64,000 nucleotides of DNA from Candidatus Cloacimonadota bacterium. GTDB lineage: Bacteria > Cloacimonadota > Cloacimonadia > JGIOTU-2. The notes under the pieces are model-generated. The model had not been told where the DNA came from, did no database searches, and worked only from the letters and a program-made list of their open reading frames with translations. The number at the start of each line of letters is the position of its first letter. The first letter of the stretch is position 1. The DNA is taken from the NCBI GenBank assembly GCA_030613025.1, contig JAUWMT010000010.1, forward strand, positions 1-64,000, read 5' to 3'. The position numbers were made by a program, and so were the translations under genes. Of this stretch, positions 47,678-56,872 are shown piece by piece.

Positions 47678-48165
47678 TATATCCTTTCTATCGCCTGAAG
47701 AACGTCCATCAGCGTGATCTCATCAAGTTTTCTGTTCTTGCCGATCATGCTTGCGAGAAGGGAGAAGAATTGCTCGACTGTCACATCCGCATATTTGTCC
47801 ATGATCAGGTATGAAATGTCGGTGCTGCTCTTTTTGAGAATATCATCCAGTTGAGGTTTTTCGTTTTTCTCTTTAGGTTCCTTGGATTTTTTATCTGCCG
47901 GTGTTTCGGTCTTTTCCTTCTCTTCTTTTGAGATATTGAACACATCTTTTTCATCATCGCTCATGACAAAGGAGCCGATCTCATCATGTGCTTTTCTTGT
48001 TTTTGAGGTGATAATATCTTCGAGATATGTGATCTTTTTCTCGTAGAATTCATCTGTCTTTTTTTCATTTAGCTTTTTATACATGATGAGCGCCATGGCG
48101 TAGTTTCCCTGCTCTTCATACATCTTTGCAAGGGTTGGGGAGGCAACAACTTCCTGAAATTCCAT
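47677..48165 (-). CDS. Hypothetical protein, TPR-like N-terminus
   Basis: SPTLAKMYEEQGNYAMALIMYKKLNEKK; charged linker; conserved-looking C-terminus. Confidence 0.6.
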   Translation of the reverse strand: MEFQEVVASPTLAKMYEEQGNYAMALIMYKKLNEKKTDEFYEKKITYLEDIITSKTRKAHDEIGSFVMSDDEKDVFNISKEEKEKTETPADKKSKEPKEKNEKPQLDDILKKSSTDISYLIMDKYADVTVEQFFSLLASMIGKNRKLDEITLMDVLQAIERI

Positions 48166-48795
48166 TTAAACCTCGATACTATTTTTTATCTTATCGAAGG
48201 TGCCCTGTCCGATACCTTTCACGTTCATGATTTCTTCGATAGTTTCAAATGAGCCAATCTCGTTTCTGTAGTCAATAATTGCTTGTGCTTTTTTCTGACC
48301 GATCCCATACAGATTCTGAAGTTGGTCAACTGAAGCGGTGTTGATATTTATCTTTTCAGTCATTCCTGTAGTAAGCGGAGTGTCCGACGTTGGTGTTTCT
48401 TCTGCAACGAAGGCATACACTTCTGCAGAATCTCCGATCATTTCAAGATAGGGAAGGAGCTTTGCCAGCGTTTTTATGCCGATCCCTTTAATATTTGTAA
48501 GTTCTATCAAAGACTTGAATTCTCCATTTTTTTCACGATAATCAACAATTGCTTGAGATTTTACAGGACCAATTCCTGGAAGTTTTGATAAAGTTTCAAT
48601 ATCTGCTTTGTTAATATCAATTTTTTCAATCTTTTCTGTTCCTTTTTCAACTTTCTCTACACCTTCTTGAAAATCTTCTTTCTTTTGTGAAGTTTGCCTT
48701 AAATTGTTACCTATAATTAGTACAATTACAACTACAACAATTAAAACCAAGATAATAATGGTTCCTTTTGAATTTTTGTTTATTTTCTTATTCAT
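48166..48795 (-). CDS. ComEA-like helix-hairpin-helix protein
   Basis: IDINKADIETLSKLPGIGPVKSQAIVDYREKNGEFKSLIELTNIKGIG; INTASVDQLQNLYGIGQKKAQAIIDYRNEIGSFETIEEIMNVKGIG; start at internal MNKKINKNSKG. Confidence 0.9.
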   Translation of the reverse strand: MNKKINKNSKGTIIILVLIVVVVIVLIIGNNLRQTSQKKEDFQEGVEKVEKGTEKIEKIDINKADIETLSKLPGIGPVKSQAIVDYREKNGEFKSLIELTNIKGIGIKTLAKLLPYLEMIGDSAEVYAFVAEETPTSDTPLTTGMTEKININTASVDQLQNLYGIGQKKAQAIIDYRNEIGSFETIEEIMNVKGIGQGTFDKIKNSIEV

Positions 48796-49492
48796 TTTTT
48801 GTCTCCTTTGATTTTTTGATTTTAATGCTATCCTGAATAATTTCTTTAGTTTCAATACTTTCATTTATATCTTTATTATATACTTTAATTTTTCCCTTTA
48901 TTTTTTGATAAATGCTTTCCCCAATTCCTTTCACATTTTTTATCTCTTCGATAGATTTAAAAGGACCATTAGTTTGGCGATATTCAATTATTGCATTTGC
49001 CTTACCTTCACCAACACCAGTCAAAGACATCAAGTGAGATTTGGGCGCAGAATTAATATTTATCTTTCCAAGAATTTGTTTTGATTCTTCTACGGTCAGG
49101 AAAGCTTGTATTTCTGCAGAATCTCCGATCATTTCAAGAAAGGGAAGGAGCTTTGCCAGCGTTTTTTTGCCGATGCCTTTTATGTTTACCAGCTCGATAA
49201 GAGAAGAAAGAGATTCCTGCCGGGTTCTGTATTCAAAAATGGCTTGTGCTTTTGCAGGTCCGATGCCCGGCAATTCTGCAAGTGTTTCAATATCGGCAAT
49301 GTTGATGTTGATCGACATGGGCTCATGGGATTTTTCCACAACCTTTTTTATGCTGTCTTGAACTGTGCTGGTGGAATCTGCATCAAGAACGGAAGAAATG
49401 TTTTTTACGTTGAGAACGACCAGTCCAATAACAAGGAACACAACAATAAAAATAATAATGTTCCGCTCGTCAGGGGTGAAATACTTATTCAT
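48788..49492 (-). CDS. ComEA-like helix-hairpin-helix protein (tandem paralog)
   Basis: INIADIETLAELPGIGPAKAQAIFEYRTRQESLSSLIELVNIKGIG; INSAPKSHLMSLTGVGEGKANAIIEYRQTNGPFKSIEEIKNVKGIG. Confidence 0.9.
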   Translation of the reverse strand: MNKYFTPDERNIIIFIVVFLVIGLVVLNVKNISSVLDADSTSTVQDSIKKVVEKSHEPMSININIADIETLAELPGIGPAKAQAIFEYRTRQESLSSLIELVNIKGIGKKTLAKLLPFLEMIGDSAEIQAFLTVEESKQILGKININSAPKSHLMSLTGVGEGKANAIIEYRQTNGPFKSIEEIKNVKGIGESIYQKIKGKIKVYNKDINESIETKEIIQDSIKIKKSKETKNE

Positions 49493-50369
49493 AGATCAGA
49501 TGTATCAGGACAGTACCCACGTCTTGCAGACTTTTCGGACTGCATTTATCAGGCGTGTCCTCGATTGTATGCCAGTAAGGATAGTCCATATCGATGATGT
49601 CGATCGCTTCATAACCTGCTTCAAGAAAGGGATAATGGTCATCATAAATATAACTTGTCATTTTTGATGAAAAAGCATTTATGTTATTTTTCCTGGCAAT
49701 GTCCCATACTTTTTTCACCAGCGCAGGTGAAGAATTTTGTGAAAATGATTCTATCAAAATATCAAGATCAGCATCTCCGATCATATCTACAACTATAACG
49801 TACTCGGGTTTTTTTCCTGAATAGTGTTCGACAAAGTATTGTGATCCAAGGCACCAAGTTTCGTTAGTTCCGTAGGTTCCGGCATCTTCGGCATCAAAAA
49901 GGATAAGGTCGATACCATAGATCGGCGGTTCGTTTTTGTATAATATTTCAGCAAGATGAAGGAGTACTGCAACGCCGGATGCTGCGTCATTTGCGCCGAT
50001 AATGGGAATTTCGTGATTGGAAGTGTCTGCATCCCTATCAGCCCAGGGGCGCGTATCCCAGTGTGCTCCGATAAAGATCCGTCTTGGTCTGTTTGGGTAA
50101 TAGGATGCAATAATATTTGTGAATTGATACTCCTGTCCGCGTACTTCAGCGGAAAATTCCTGGGTTTGAACCGATGCACCATGCGTTCTCAAGAAATTTA
50201 CAAAATAGTCTTTGCATTGAGCGTGTCCTTCCGAACCTGGATTTCTGGGACCGAACTCGCATTGTGCTTCAAGGTATTCAAATGCTTTTGCTCCGTTGAA
50301 TTCCGGAATTGTATTCGAGCATCCAAATAGGAACAGCACACACACAAAAAACAAATTTATTTTTTTCAT
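49485..50369 (-). CDS. M28-family peptidase / glutaminyl cyclase-like lipoprotein
   Basis: MKKINLFFVCVLFLFGCSN lipobox; IFIGAHWDTRPWADRD...GANDAASGVAVLLHLAEIL...DLILFDAEDAG. Confidence 0.92.
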   Translation of the reverse strand: MKKINLFFVCVLFLFGCSNTIPEFNGAKAFEYLEAQCEFGPRNPGSEGHAQCKDYFVNFLRTHGASVQTQEFSAEVRGQEYQFTNIIASYYPNRPRRIFIGAHWDTRPWADRDADTSNHEIPIIGANDAASGVAVLLHLAEILYKNEPPIYGIDLILFDAEDAGTYGTNETWCLGSQYFVEHYSGKKPEYVIVVDMIGDADLDILIESFSQNSSPALVKKVWDIARKNNINAFSSKMTSYIYDDHYPFLEAGYEAIDIIDMDYPYWHTIEDTPDKCSPKSLQDVGTVLIHLIYE

Positions 50370-50536
50370 ATGCTATTCTCAGTATTATATGTTTGCACAA
50401 TTTTGAATTTCAGTCCGCATGTATTTGTCTGCGAACAGCCATAACAATGATCACTATCTTTAAATTCCATGTAATCCCTCTCAGGATTTTGATGTTTAAT
50501 ATATTTTATTTTATCAGATTATGTGTCAATTATTTT

Positions 50537-51352
50537 CTATTGGTGAAAATCCCTGGAATAGATAAGCTGAGTGAATTCTTCAGGAAGATCAGCGAGTGTG
50601 AAATCGTGAGGATAAAGCCGCAGGGGATTGATATCAATACCGCCACGGCGAGTATATTTACAGATCAATGCTGATTTTTTAGGTGATAAAACCTGCAGCA
50701 GGTCATAAAGAATTCTCTCGCAGCACTCTTCGTGATATTCATTATGCAATCTATATGAAACAATATATTTGAGTAAGGATTCGGGCTGGATCGTTTTGTT
50801 GTCCGCATGATAATACAGGTACACTGAACCCCAGTCCGGCTGGTTCGTAATGGGACAGTTTGATCTGAGCAAATGTGAGCAAAAATAAAATTCCTGTCCC
50901 GCAGAAGGGCTGGTTTCAAGCAAAGAGGGAGTCGGTTCATAATCTAAAATTTCATCCGGTTCAAGCTCATCCACACAGGTAAAGGTCGAGCTGTTTGAAA
51001 ATATATTTGTGAATGATGAATTCGTTTCATAAGAGAGCTGTAACATGTCGGTTCCCAGTAAGTATTCAAGATCGGTTTTGATGGTATAGAGCACTTCATC
51101 AAAGGAGGTAAAATGTAACATCGAAAAGGAGTTCAGATACAGTTTCAGAGATTTGCTTTCGACAATATTTGGTGAATCCGCATTGTACTCCATCGTGAGA
51201 ATCCCTGCTGTCGGCTTTCCGTTGTTGTGTAGAAAAGAGAATTCATAGGCGTTCCATATATCAGAGCCATGAAAAGGGATCGGCTCTTTCCAGCCAATAG
51301 CATTTCTTCCTTTTGAGCGAGGTATCGGCTTGAGGATGTTTGCATTATACAT
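50537..51352 (-). CDS. queF: NADPH-dependent 7-cyano-7-deazaguanine reductase
   Basis: WNAYEFSFLHNNGKPTAGILTMEYNADSPNIVESKSLKLYLNSFSMLHF...SHLLRSNCPITNQPDWGSVYLYY...FHEECCERI-type motif (NEYHEECCERI). Confidence 0.95.
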   Translation of the reverse strand: MYNANILKPIPRSKGRNAIGWKEPIPFHGSDIWNAYEFSFLHNNGKPTAGILTMEYNADSPNIVESKSLKLYLNSFSMLHFTSFDEVLYTIKTDLEYLLGTDMLQLSYETNSSFTNIFSNSSTFTCVDELEPDEILDYEPTPSLLETSPSAGQEFYFCSHLLRSNCPITNQPDWGSVYLYYHADNKTIQPESLLKYIVSYRLHNEYHEECCERILYDLLQVLSPKKSALICKYTRRGGIDINPLRLYPHDFTLADLPEEFTQLIYSRDFHQ

Positions 51353-51376
51353 GAAAGATTCGGTTCCTTTTATTTA

Positions 51377-51849
51377 TAAGTGGGTCGATATACTTAAAAT
51401 CTGAATATCCAATATCCATCTCCCGTAATAAATGGGACAATTTTGTTGAAGGTTGAATTAGTTGTGCCTTTACTATTATCTTCAACCACAATTCGGTTAC
51501 CTTGTGGATGGTTGAAAACCTCCGCAATGGTAATCCGCTCACAACCATTGCGAAGATCAAGACCATTCGCAAGGTTTCAGAGTGTTTCAGCACTTTGTGC
51601 CTCTCCGTAATTTGCAGCGGGTGAAATTCCGCTTAGTATTTGAGAAAAGATGTGTTTACCTTCTTTTGTTTCAGGTAGCTGTTCAGAAACGTTAATAATT
51701 TTAACCGCATAATCACTAAGACGTTCCTGTAAATCGAACTTCTTTTGATTATTTTCTTTATTCTTTTCTTTTTCACTCATTTTAATTTTTACTTCATCAT
51801 TGGATATTCCGTGTTGGATATTGGATATTATTTCCAACTTACCCACTTA
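51377..51849 (-). mobile_element. Four-helix-bundle element 5 with inverted short-word arms; ORF broken
   Basis: Gene parts: FDLQERLSDYAVKIINVSEQLPETKEGKHIFSQILSGISPAANYGEAQSAE (51577-51846) and ELWLKIIVKAQLIQPSTKLSHLLREMD (51345-51593). Arms GAATATCCAATATCC (51403-51417) vs GGATATTGGATATTA (51816-51830), outer TAAGTGGGT / ACCCACTTA. Confidence 0.82.
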
Positions 51850-51965
51850 ATTCTTCAAATAGTCAAAGATTTTTTATCCATTCTCATATCCTCGTTTCAT
51901 TTCTTCGAAACTCTGATTTGGTGAACTCATAGTAGTTTTTATGTGTACAACACTACTTTGAGCTG

Positions 51966-53225
51966 TCAAAATGCTTCTCCGGTTGAGATTGAAAAATTCC
52001 AATCCTCTTCTCCGAATCCGATATCAATTCGCAGGTTAAGCCGATCTTCCATGAAAAAAGAGTAGCGCAACCCAAAACCGAAATCGGATCGGGCATTTGC
52101 AATCGAGAAGCTCTTTGGTTCATCAGCTACCTGACCGTTTTCAGCAAAAACGACAAATCCCATTCTTTGCAGGAATCCTTTTTCCCAGGGAAAGAAACGA
52201 TATTCTGCTCTGAGCACAGCGATCTGCTTGTCTATATGTAGATTTGGCGTCATCCCACGCATGTGTTTGTCCAAGTGAGGCATGCTGTAAAATGGTGGAT
52301 TATTCGAAGTGAGTGAGATATATCCTTGCAGTGCAAGAACGTGTTTATCAGAAAATGAAAGATATTTCCGAAGATCCAAAGTATATTCACCGAAATTATA
52401 ATCGCTCCCGATGACCTTGTTGTAGTTCATAGAGCGAAAGCTCAATAGCTCGCCTTTTGTCGTGTAGGAATCCGCATTTCGGCTGTCATAGCTGATCTGT
52501 AATCCCAAACCGGAATTAAATCCGCCTTTGCTTCCGGGAATTTCACCTGAGATCAGCATCCCGTCTTTCGCCATTTTTGTGATCTCGTAATGGCTGAAGT
52601 TGTAAATTAATGAGATAGCCCAATTCTTAGGCAGTTTCCTCTTCACATCAAAAGTACATCCGAATTCATTCGGTGTAAAATCTTCTGCAATATCTATTAG
52701 TGTGATATCAAGCGTGTTCTCGTTCCCAAGTCCCTGCTTGGGAGCGCAACAATAATCCAAATCCTGTCTATGTAATACGCCACTCGATGCATGACTTAAC
52801 ACTAGGGAGTTGTTGCCAATACCGTAAAATTTTGAGGGCCATTTTTTAAAATTAATTGTCGAACTGAGTGTATAAAGACCATTTTTTAAGTGAATTTTCG
52901 GCTCAAATTTGATCAGGAATTGTTTCTTTTCACTATATTCCAAGGAGAGATAATAACTATTTGGAGGAACGGATACATCAAAATGTTTTGGGCGGTTGCG
53001 CATATAAACAAGTCCACCTCCGTAAAATCCGGTTTCATTCTCGTAGCCGAAGATAGGGTAGCCGGCGAAGTCCGATTCTGTAAAAATGGGATGACAAAAT
53101 GGTAATGAAATAAGAACCAGAAGAATAAATCTTTTTAAGATCCGCTTGCTGAGAATGAGTTCGATATATTTCATATAAAATATTATGTTGGCTGAACCCT
53201 TATAAAATTTATTGATAAATGACAA
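51966..53225 (-). CDS. BamA/TamA-family outer-membrane barrel protein
   Basis: PIFGYENETGFYGGGLVYMRNRP...GGFNSGLGLQISYDSRNADSYTTKGELLSFRSMNY...GFGLRYSFFMEDRLNLRIDIGFGEEDWNFSISTGEAF*. Confidence 0.82.
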   Translation of the reverse strand: MSFINKFYKGSANIIFYMKYIELILSKRILKRFILLVLISLPFCHPIFTESDFAGYPIFGYENETGFYGGGLVYMRNRPKHFDVSVPPNSYYLSLEYSEKKQFLIKFEPKIHLKNGLYTLSSTINFKKWPSKFYGIGNNSLVLSHASSGVLHRQDLDYCCAPKQGLGNENTLDITLIDIAEDFTPNEFGCTFDVKRKLPKNWAISLIYNFSHYEITKMAKDGMLISGEIPGSKGGFNSGLGLQISYDSRNADSYTTKGELLSFRSMNYNKVIGSDYNFGEYTLDLRKYLSFSDKHVLALQGYISLTSNNPPFYSMPHLDKHMRGMTPNLHIDKQIAVLRAEYRFFPWEKGFLQRMGFVVFAENGQVADEPKSFSIANARSDFGFGLRYSFFMEDRLNLRIDIGFGEEDWNFSISTGEAF

Positions 53226-53258
53226 ACAGCACGATAGAATCTGAATTTCATTATCAAT

Positions 53259-55190
53259 TTAGTCCATGTTGGACATCGTCTTGTTCTGAATTTCTTGAGT
53301 AATTGATGAAATGAAGTCCTTGAGATCAGTTGTTCCGAGATCTCCCCTGAGATGTTTCCTGACAGAGATATTATTATTTTCAATCTCTTTATTGCCGACA
53401 ACGATCATGTATGGTATTTTCTGCTTTTCTGCTTCGCGTATCTTATAGCCGACCTTTTCATTTTGCACATCGATATCAGTGCGGATATTCGCATCTCTCA
53501 ATGCCTGCAAAATTCTTTTTGCATAGTCAACTTGATGTTCGCTTATGGGAATGACCTGTACCTGCACCGGCGCGAGCCATACAGGGAAATTTCCTGCATA
53601 ATGCTCGATAAGCACTCCAAAGAATCGTTCGAGAGAGCCAAGCAAAGCGCGATGGATCATGTATGGACGATGTGCCTCGTTATCCTCGCCGATGTAAGTC
53701 ATATTAAAGCGCTCAGGAAGATTGAAATCAAATTGAATGGTTGTACACTGCCATGAACGGTCAAGGGCATCCTTGATCTTTATATCTATTTTGGGCCCGT
53801 AGAATACACCTTCTCCGAGATCGACTTTGTAGTCCAGTCCGGAAATTTCCAATGCCTCTTTCAGCGATTCTGTAGCTCTTTCCCAATCAATATCTTCTCC
53901 CACATGTTTATCCGGTTTGGTAGAAAGAAAAATATCATATCTGTCGAAGCCGAAGGATTTCAGGAAGAATAGTGAGAAATCAAGCAGTTTTACTACTTCA
54001 CTCACAAGCTGATCAGGGGTACACATGATATGCGCATCATCCTGGGTGAAACCGCGCACTCTCATCAAGCCATGCAAAGCACCGGATCGTTCATAACGAT
54101 ATACTGTGCCAAGTTCAGCATATTTGATAGGTAATTCACGGTAGCTTCGGAGTTTAGATTTATACACCATAATATGGAACGGGCAATTCATGGGTTTGAT
54201 ATAATAATCGATCTCATCGATCTGCATAGGTGCGTACATGCTGTCCTGATAAAAGTCAAGATGACCACTTTTTTCCCACAAAATTGATTTCCCGATGTGA
54301 GGAGTGTAGATTATCTGGTAACCATCTCTGTAGTGTTCCTTTTTCCAGAAATCCTCAATGATATCCCGCATGACTCCGCCTTTTGGGTGCCAGTGAACAA
54401 GCCCGGCGCCGACATCTTCATAAAAACCGAACAGATCGAGTTCTTTGCCAATTTTTCTGTGATCTCTTTTTTCTGCTTCTTCCAATTTTTCAAGATGGGC
54501 ATCCAGTTCTTTCTGAGTGGGGAATGAGATTCCATAAATACGTTGCAGCATCTTCTTTTTCTCATCACCGCGCCAGTATGCACCGGAAAATTTCAGGAGT
54601 TTGAAAGCTTTAACTTGATCGGTTGATTGAATATGAGGTCCGCGGCAGAGGTCCACAAAATCACCGAGTACATATATTGAGATGGTTTCATCTTCGGGCA
54701 TTTCATTGATGAGTTCAATTTTGTATATTTCACCTAAGCTTTTAAATATTTCAAGCGCTTCTTCGCGGCTTAATACCTTTCTTTCAAAGAAGAATTTTTC
54801 ATCAATGATTCGTTGCATTTCTTCTTCAATAAGCAGCAGATCATCTTCTGTGAACGGGATTTCTTTATCAAAATCATAGTAGAAGCCATGCTCAATGGCT
54901 GGACCGATCGCAACTTTCACATCCGGGAAGAGCCGTTTCACCGCCTGCGCCATTATGTGCGAGCTGCTGTGCCAGTAAACTTCTTTTCCTTTTTCGGCGG
55001 AAAATTTATAAAAAAGAATGGAACCGTCTTCCTCTATGGGGTGTGTCACATCAACCGCAGTGTCATTGAATTGTGCACAGAGAGCTTCTTTCGCAAGCCC
55101 TTTGCTTATTCCTTTTGCGATCTCAAGGGGAGTGATCCATTTTGGAAATTCCTTTTCGGAACCGTCCGGAAATATTATTTTGATATTCAT
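53259..55190 (-). CDS. thrS: Threonyl-tRNA synthetase
   Basis: HSSSHIMAQAVKRLFPDVKVAIGPAIEHGFYYDF...MNCPFHIMVYKSKLRSYRELPIKYAELGTVYRYERSGALHGLMRVRGFTQDDAHIMC. Confidence 0.98.
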   Translation of the reverse strand: MNIKIIFPDGSEKEFPKWITPLEIAKGISKGLAKEALCAQFNDTAVDVTHPIEEDGSILFYKFSAEKGKEVYWHSSSHIMAQAVKRLFPDVKVAIGPAIEHGFYYDFDKEIPFTEDDLLLIEEEMQRIIDEKFFFERKVLSREEALEIFKSLGEIYKIELINEMPEDETISIYVLGDFVDLCRGPHIQSTDQVKAFKLLKFSGAYWRGDEKKKMLQRIYGISFPTQKELDAHLEKLEEAEKRDHRKIGKELDLFGFYEDVGAGLVHWHPKGGVMRDIIEDFWKKEHYRDGYQIIYTPHIGKSILWEKSGHLDFYQDSMYAPMQIDEIDYYIKPMNCPFHIMVYKSKLRSYRELPIKYAELGTVYRYERSGALHGLMRVRGFTQDDAHIMCTPDQLVSEVVKLLDFSLFFLKSFGFDRYDIFLSTKPDKHVGEDIDWERATESLKEALEISGLDYKVDLGEGVFYGPKIDIKIKDALDRSWQCTTIQFDFNLPERFNMTYIGEDNEAHRPYMIHRALLGSLERFFGVLIEHYAGNFPVWLAPVQVQVIPISEHQVDYAKRILQALRDANIRTDIDVQNEKVGYKIREAEKQKIPYMIVVGNKEIENNNISVRKHLRGDLGTTDLKDFISSITQEIQNKTMSNMD

Positions 55191-55282
55191 GAGAAATCCT
55201 TATACAAATATATTTTGAACTTGTAAAATGTCTAACCACTCAAAATGCAGTCAAGAAAATTGGATTTTGAACAGTGAAGAGT

Positions 55283-56233
55283 TTATTCTGTGTAATATTC
55301 CCGATTGGTCAAATAGTGATAATCTGTCCATGTGGAATTTTCGTCAGCCGCTTTTTCTATAAGTGCTGCTGCGCCCGCGACTTGGGCATCAAGATTGTCT
55401 GCATAATGAAGAATTAGCGCCTCTTTTGTTTTTGGGGGAACTGCCGCGCCGTGTTCCCGTTCTCCGTGATGGCTGAGAAGAAGATGCTGAATTTTCATGA
55501 GCAGGTTCTGTGGAAAATTATTGATCTCTTCGCATTTGTCAACAACCATTTTATTGCCGATAACAACGTGTCCAACAAGGCGTCCTTCATCTGTAAAATC
55601 AATAAATGGTGCGAGCGTATATTCCTTTATCTTGCCGATGTCATGCAAGATAGCACAGGTGACGAGCAGATCTCTGTCAATGCTATCATATAAAGTGCTG
55701 ACTGCATCACAAATAGAGGTAACAGTCACTGAATGGTGAAGAAGCCCTCCAACAACATTATGATGCCAGTTCTTGGCAGCGGGTGATTTCGAGAACTTTT
55801 CCAGCAATTCCTTATCGTCAAAGAAAAGATGCAGAAGCTTGGATAAGTATTCATTCTTCACAGAATCGATGAATCCAAAGAGCTTTTCTATGAGTTTGTT
55901 GGTATCTTTTGTTGTAGTTGGAGCAAAATCGGAAATCTGGTATTCGTTTTCTTCTGCTTTTCGTATGTTACTTATGGAGAGCTGCATATTGTTCTCATAG
56001 GTCGTGACAAGAGCTTTTATCTTTACAATATCTCCCACGCCGAAGGTATCCTGAAATTTGGGCACATTATCCCAAATAAAGCCGGTTACCTGACCTGTTC
56101 TATCTATACACATCACGCGTATGAAGAATTTTCCATTTCTGCTTTTTCTTACAGATTTCTCGCTTATCGCAAAAAAATCTGTGATCTCGTTGCCCTCTAA
56201 TGAGCTTAAATCCTGAATAAATATTTTTTTCAT
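55283..56233 (-). CDS. OB-fold/HD-domain 3'-5' exoribonuclease, YhaM-like
   Basis: MKKIFIQDLSSLEGNEITDFFAISEKSVRKSRNGKFFIRVMCIDRTGQVTGFIWD...HHNVVGGLLHHSVTVTSICDAV...CAILHDIGKIKEYT...HLLLSHHGEREHGA. Confidence 0.93.
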   Translation of the reverse strand: MKKIFIQDLSSLEGNEITDFFAISEKSVRKSRNGKFFIRVMCIDRTGQVTGFIWDNVPKFQDTFGVGDIVKIKALVTTYENNMQLSISNIRKAEENEYQISDFAPTTTKDTNKLIEKLFGFIDSVKNEYLSKLLHLFFDDKELLEKFSKSPAAKNWHHNVVGGLLHHSVTVTSICDAVSTLYDSIDRDLLVTCAILHDIGKIKEYTLAPFIDFTDEGRLVGHVVIGNKMVVDKCEEINNFPQNLLMKIQHLLLSHHGEREHGAAVPPKTKEALILHYADNLDAQVAGAAALIEKAADENSTWTDYHYLTNREYYTE

Positions 56234-56267
56234 ACTACTCCTTAATTTTTTTAACCACCCGTCTCCA

Positions 56268-56775
56268 TTTCACTTCAGTCTTCTCCGCCAGCTGGCGGAT
56301 ACGCCCAGACAAGACGCCGTGGCAGGCGAAAACCACAAAAACGAAAACACGGTTAAAGAGAAAATATTCTGTTACATATTATGAGTTCACTCTAAAAAGT
56401 TCAACTTAAGAAATCGAGAAACCGTTGAAACGGTTAATGTATTTTTTTGTTTCATTAACCACCAACTTAAGTTGGTGGTTAATAAGAAGATAGGAACTTT
56501 TAACCGATTCATTTATCCCGTGAAATCCATATTCATTTAACTGGTATCGGTTTCCAAGTATTTGAAAAATTATCTAACATATTTCTAATCATAACCTTTT
56601 TAGAATAAGCTCATATTATTATATTTATAAATCTGTTTATCAAGTCAAATTTCACTATAAATTTTTAGTCACGAAAGTTCACAGTTTTCGTTTCACTTCA
56701 GTCTTTGCTATGCTTCAGGCTTCGTTGCACTACGCCCAGACAGGAAACCTCGACAAGACGCCGTTGCATGCGAAA
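56268..56775. repeat. Two diverged copies of TTTCACTTCAGTC...CGCCCAGACA...GACAAGACGCCGT repeat
   Basis: 56268-56330 and 56691-56775 share TTTCACTTCAGTCTT...ACGCCCAGACA...CAAGACGCCGT(T/G)GCA(T/G)GCGAAAA. Confidence 0.75.
56454..56483. repeat. 30-bp perfect palindrome
   Basis: attaaccaccaactt-aagttggtggttaat; adjacent hairpin aaccgtt-ga-aacggtt at about 56420. Confidence 0.9.
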
Positions 56776-56872
56776 ATTATGAAAATAGAGTTCAGGAGAA
56801 AATATTTTATTAAACATTATTTTAATTATTTCGTGTCTTTCGTGTTTTTCGTGGTTCATAAGATATTTTATT

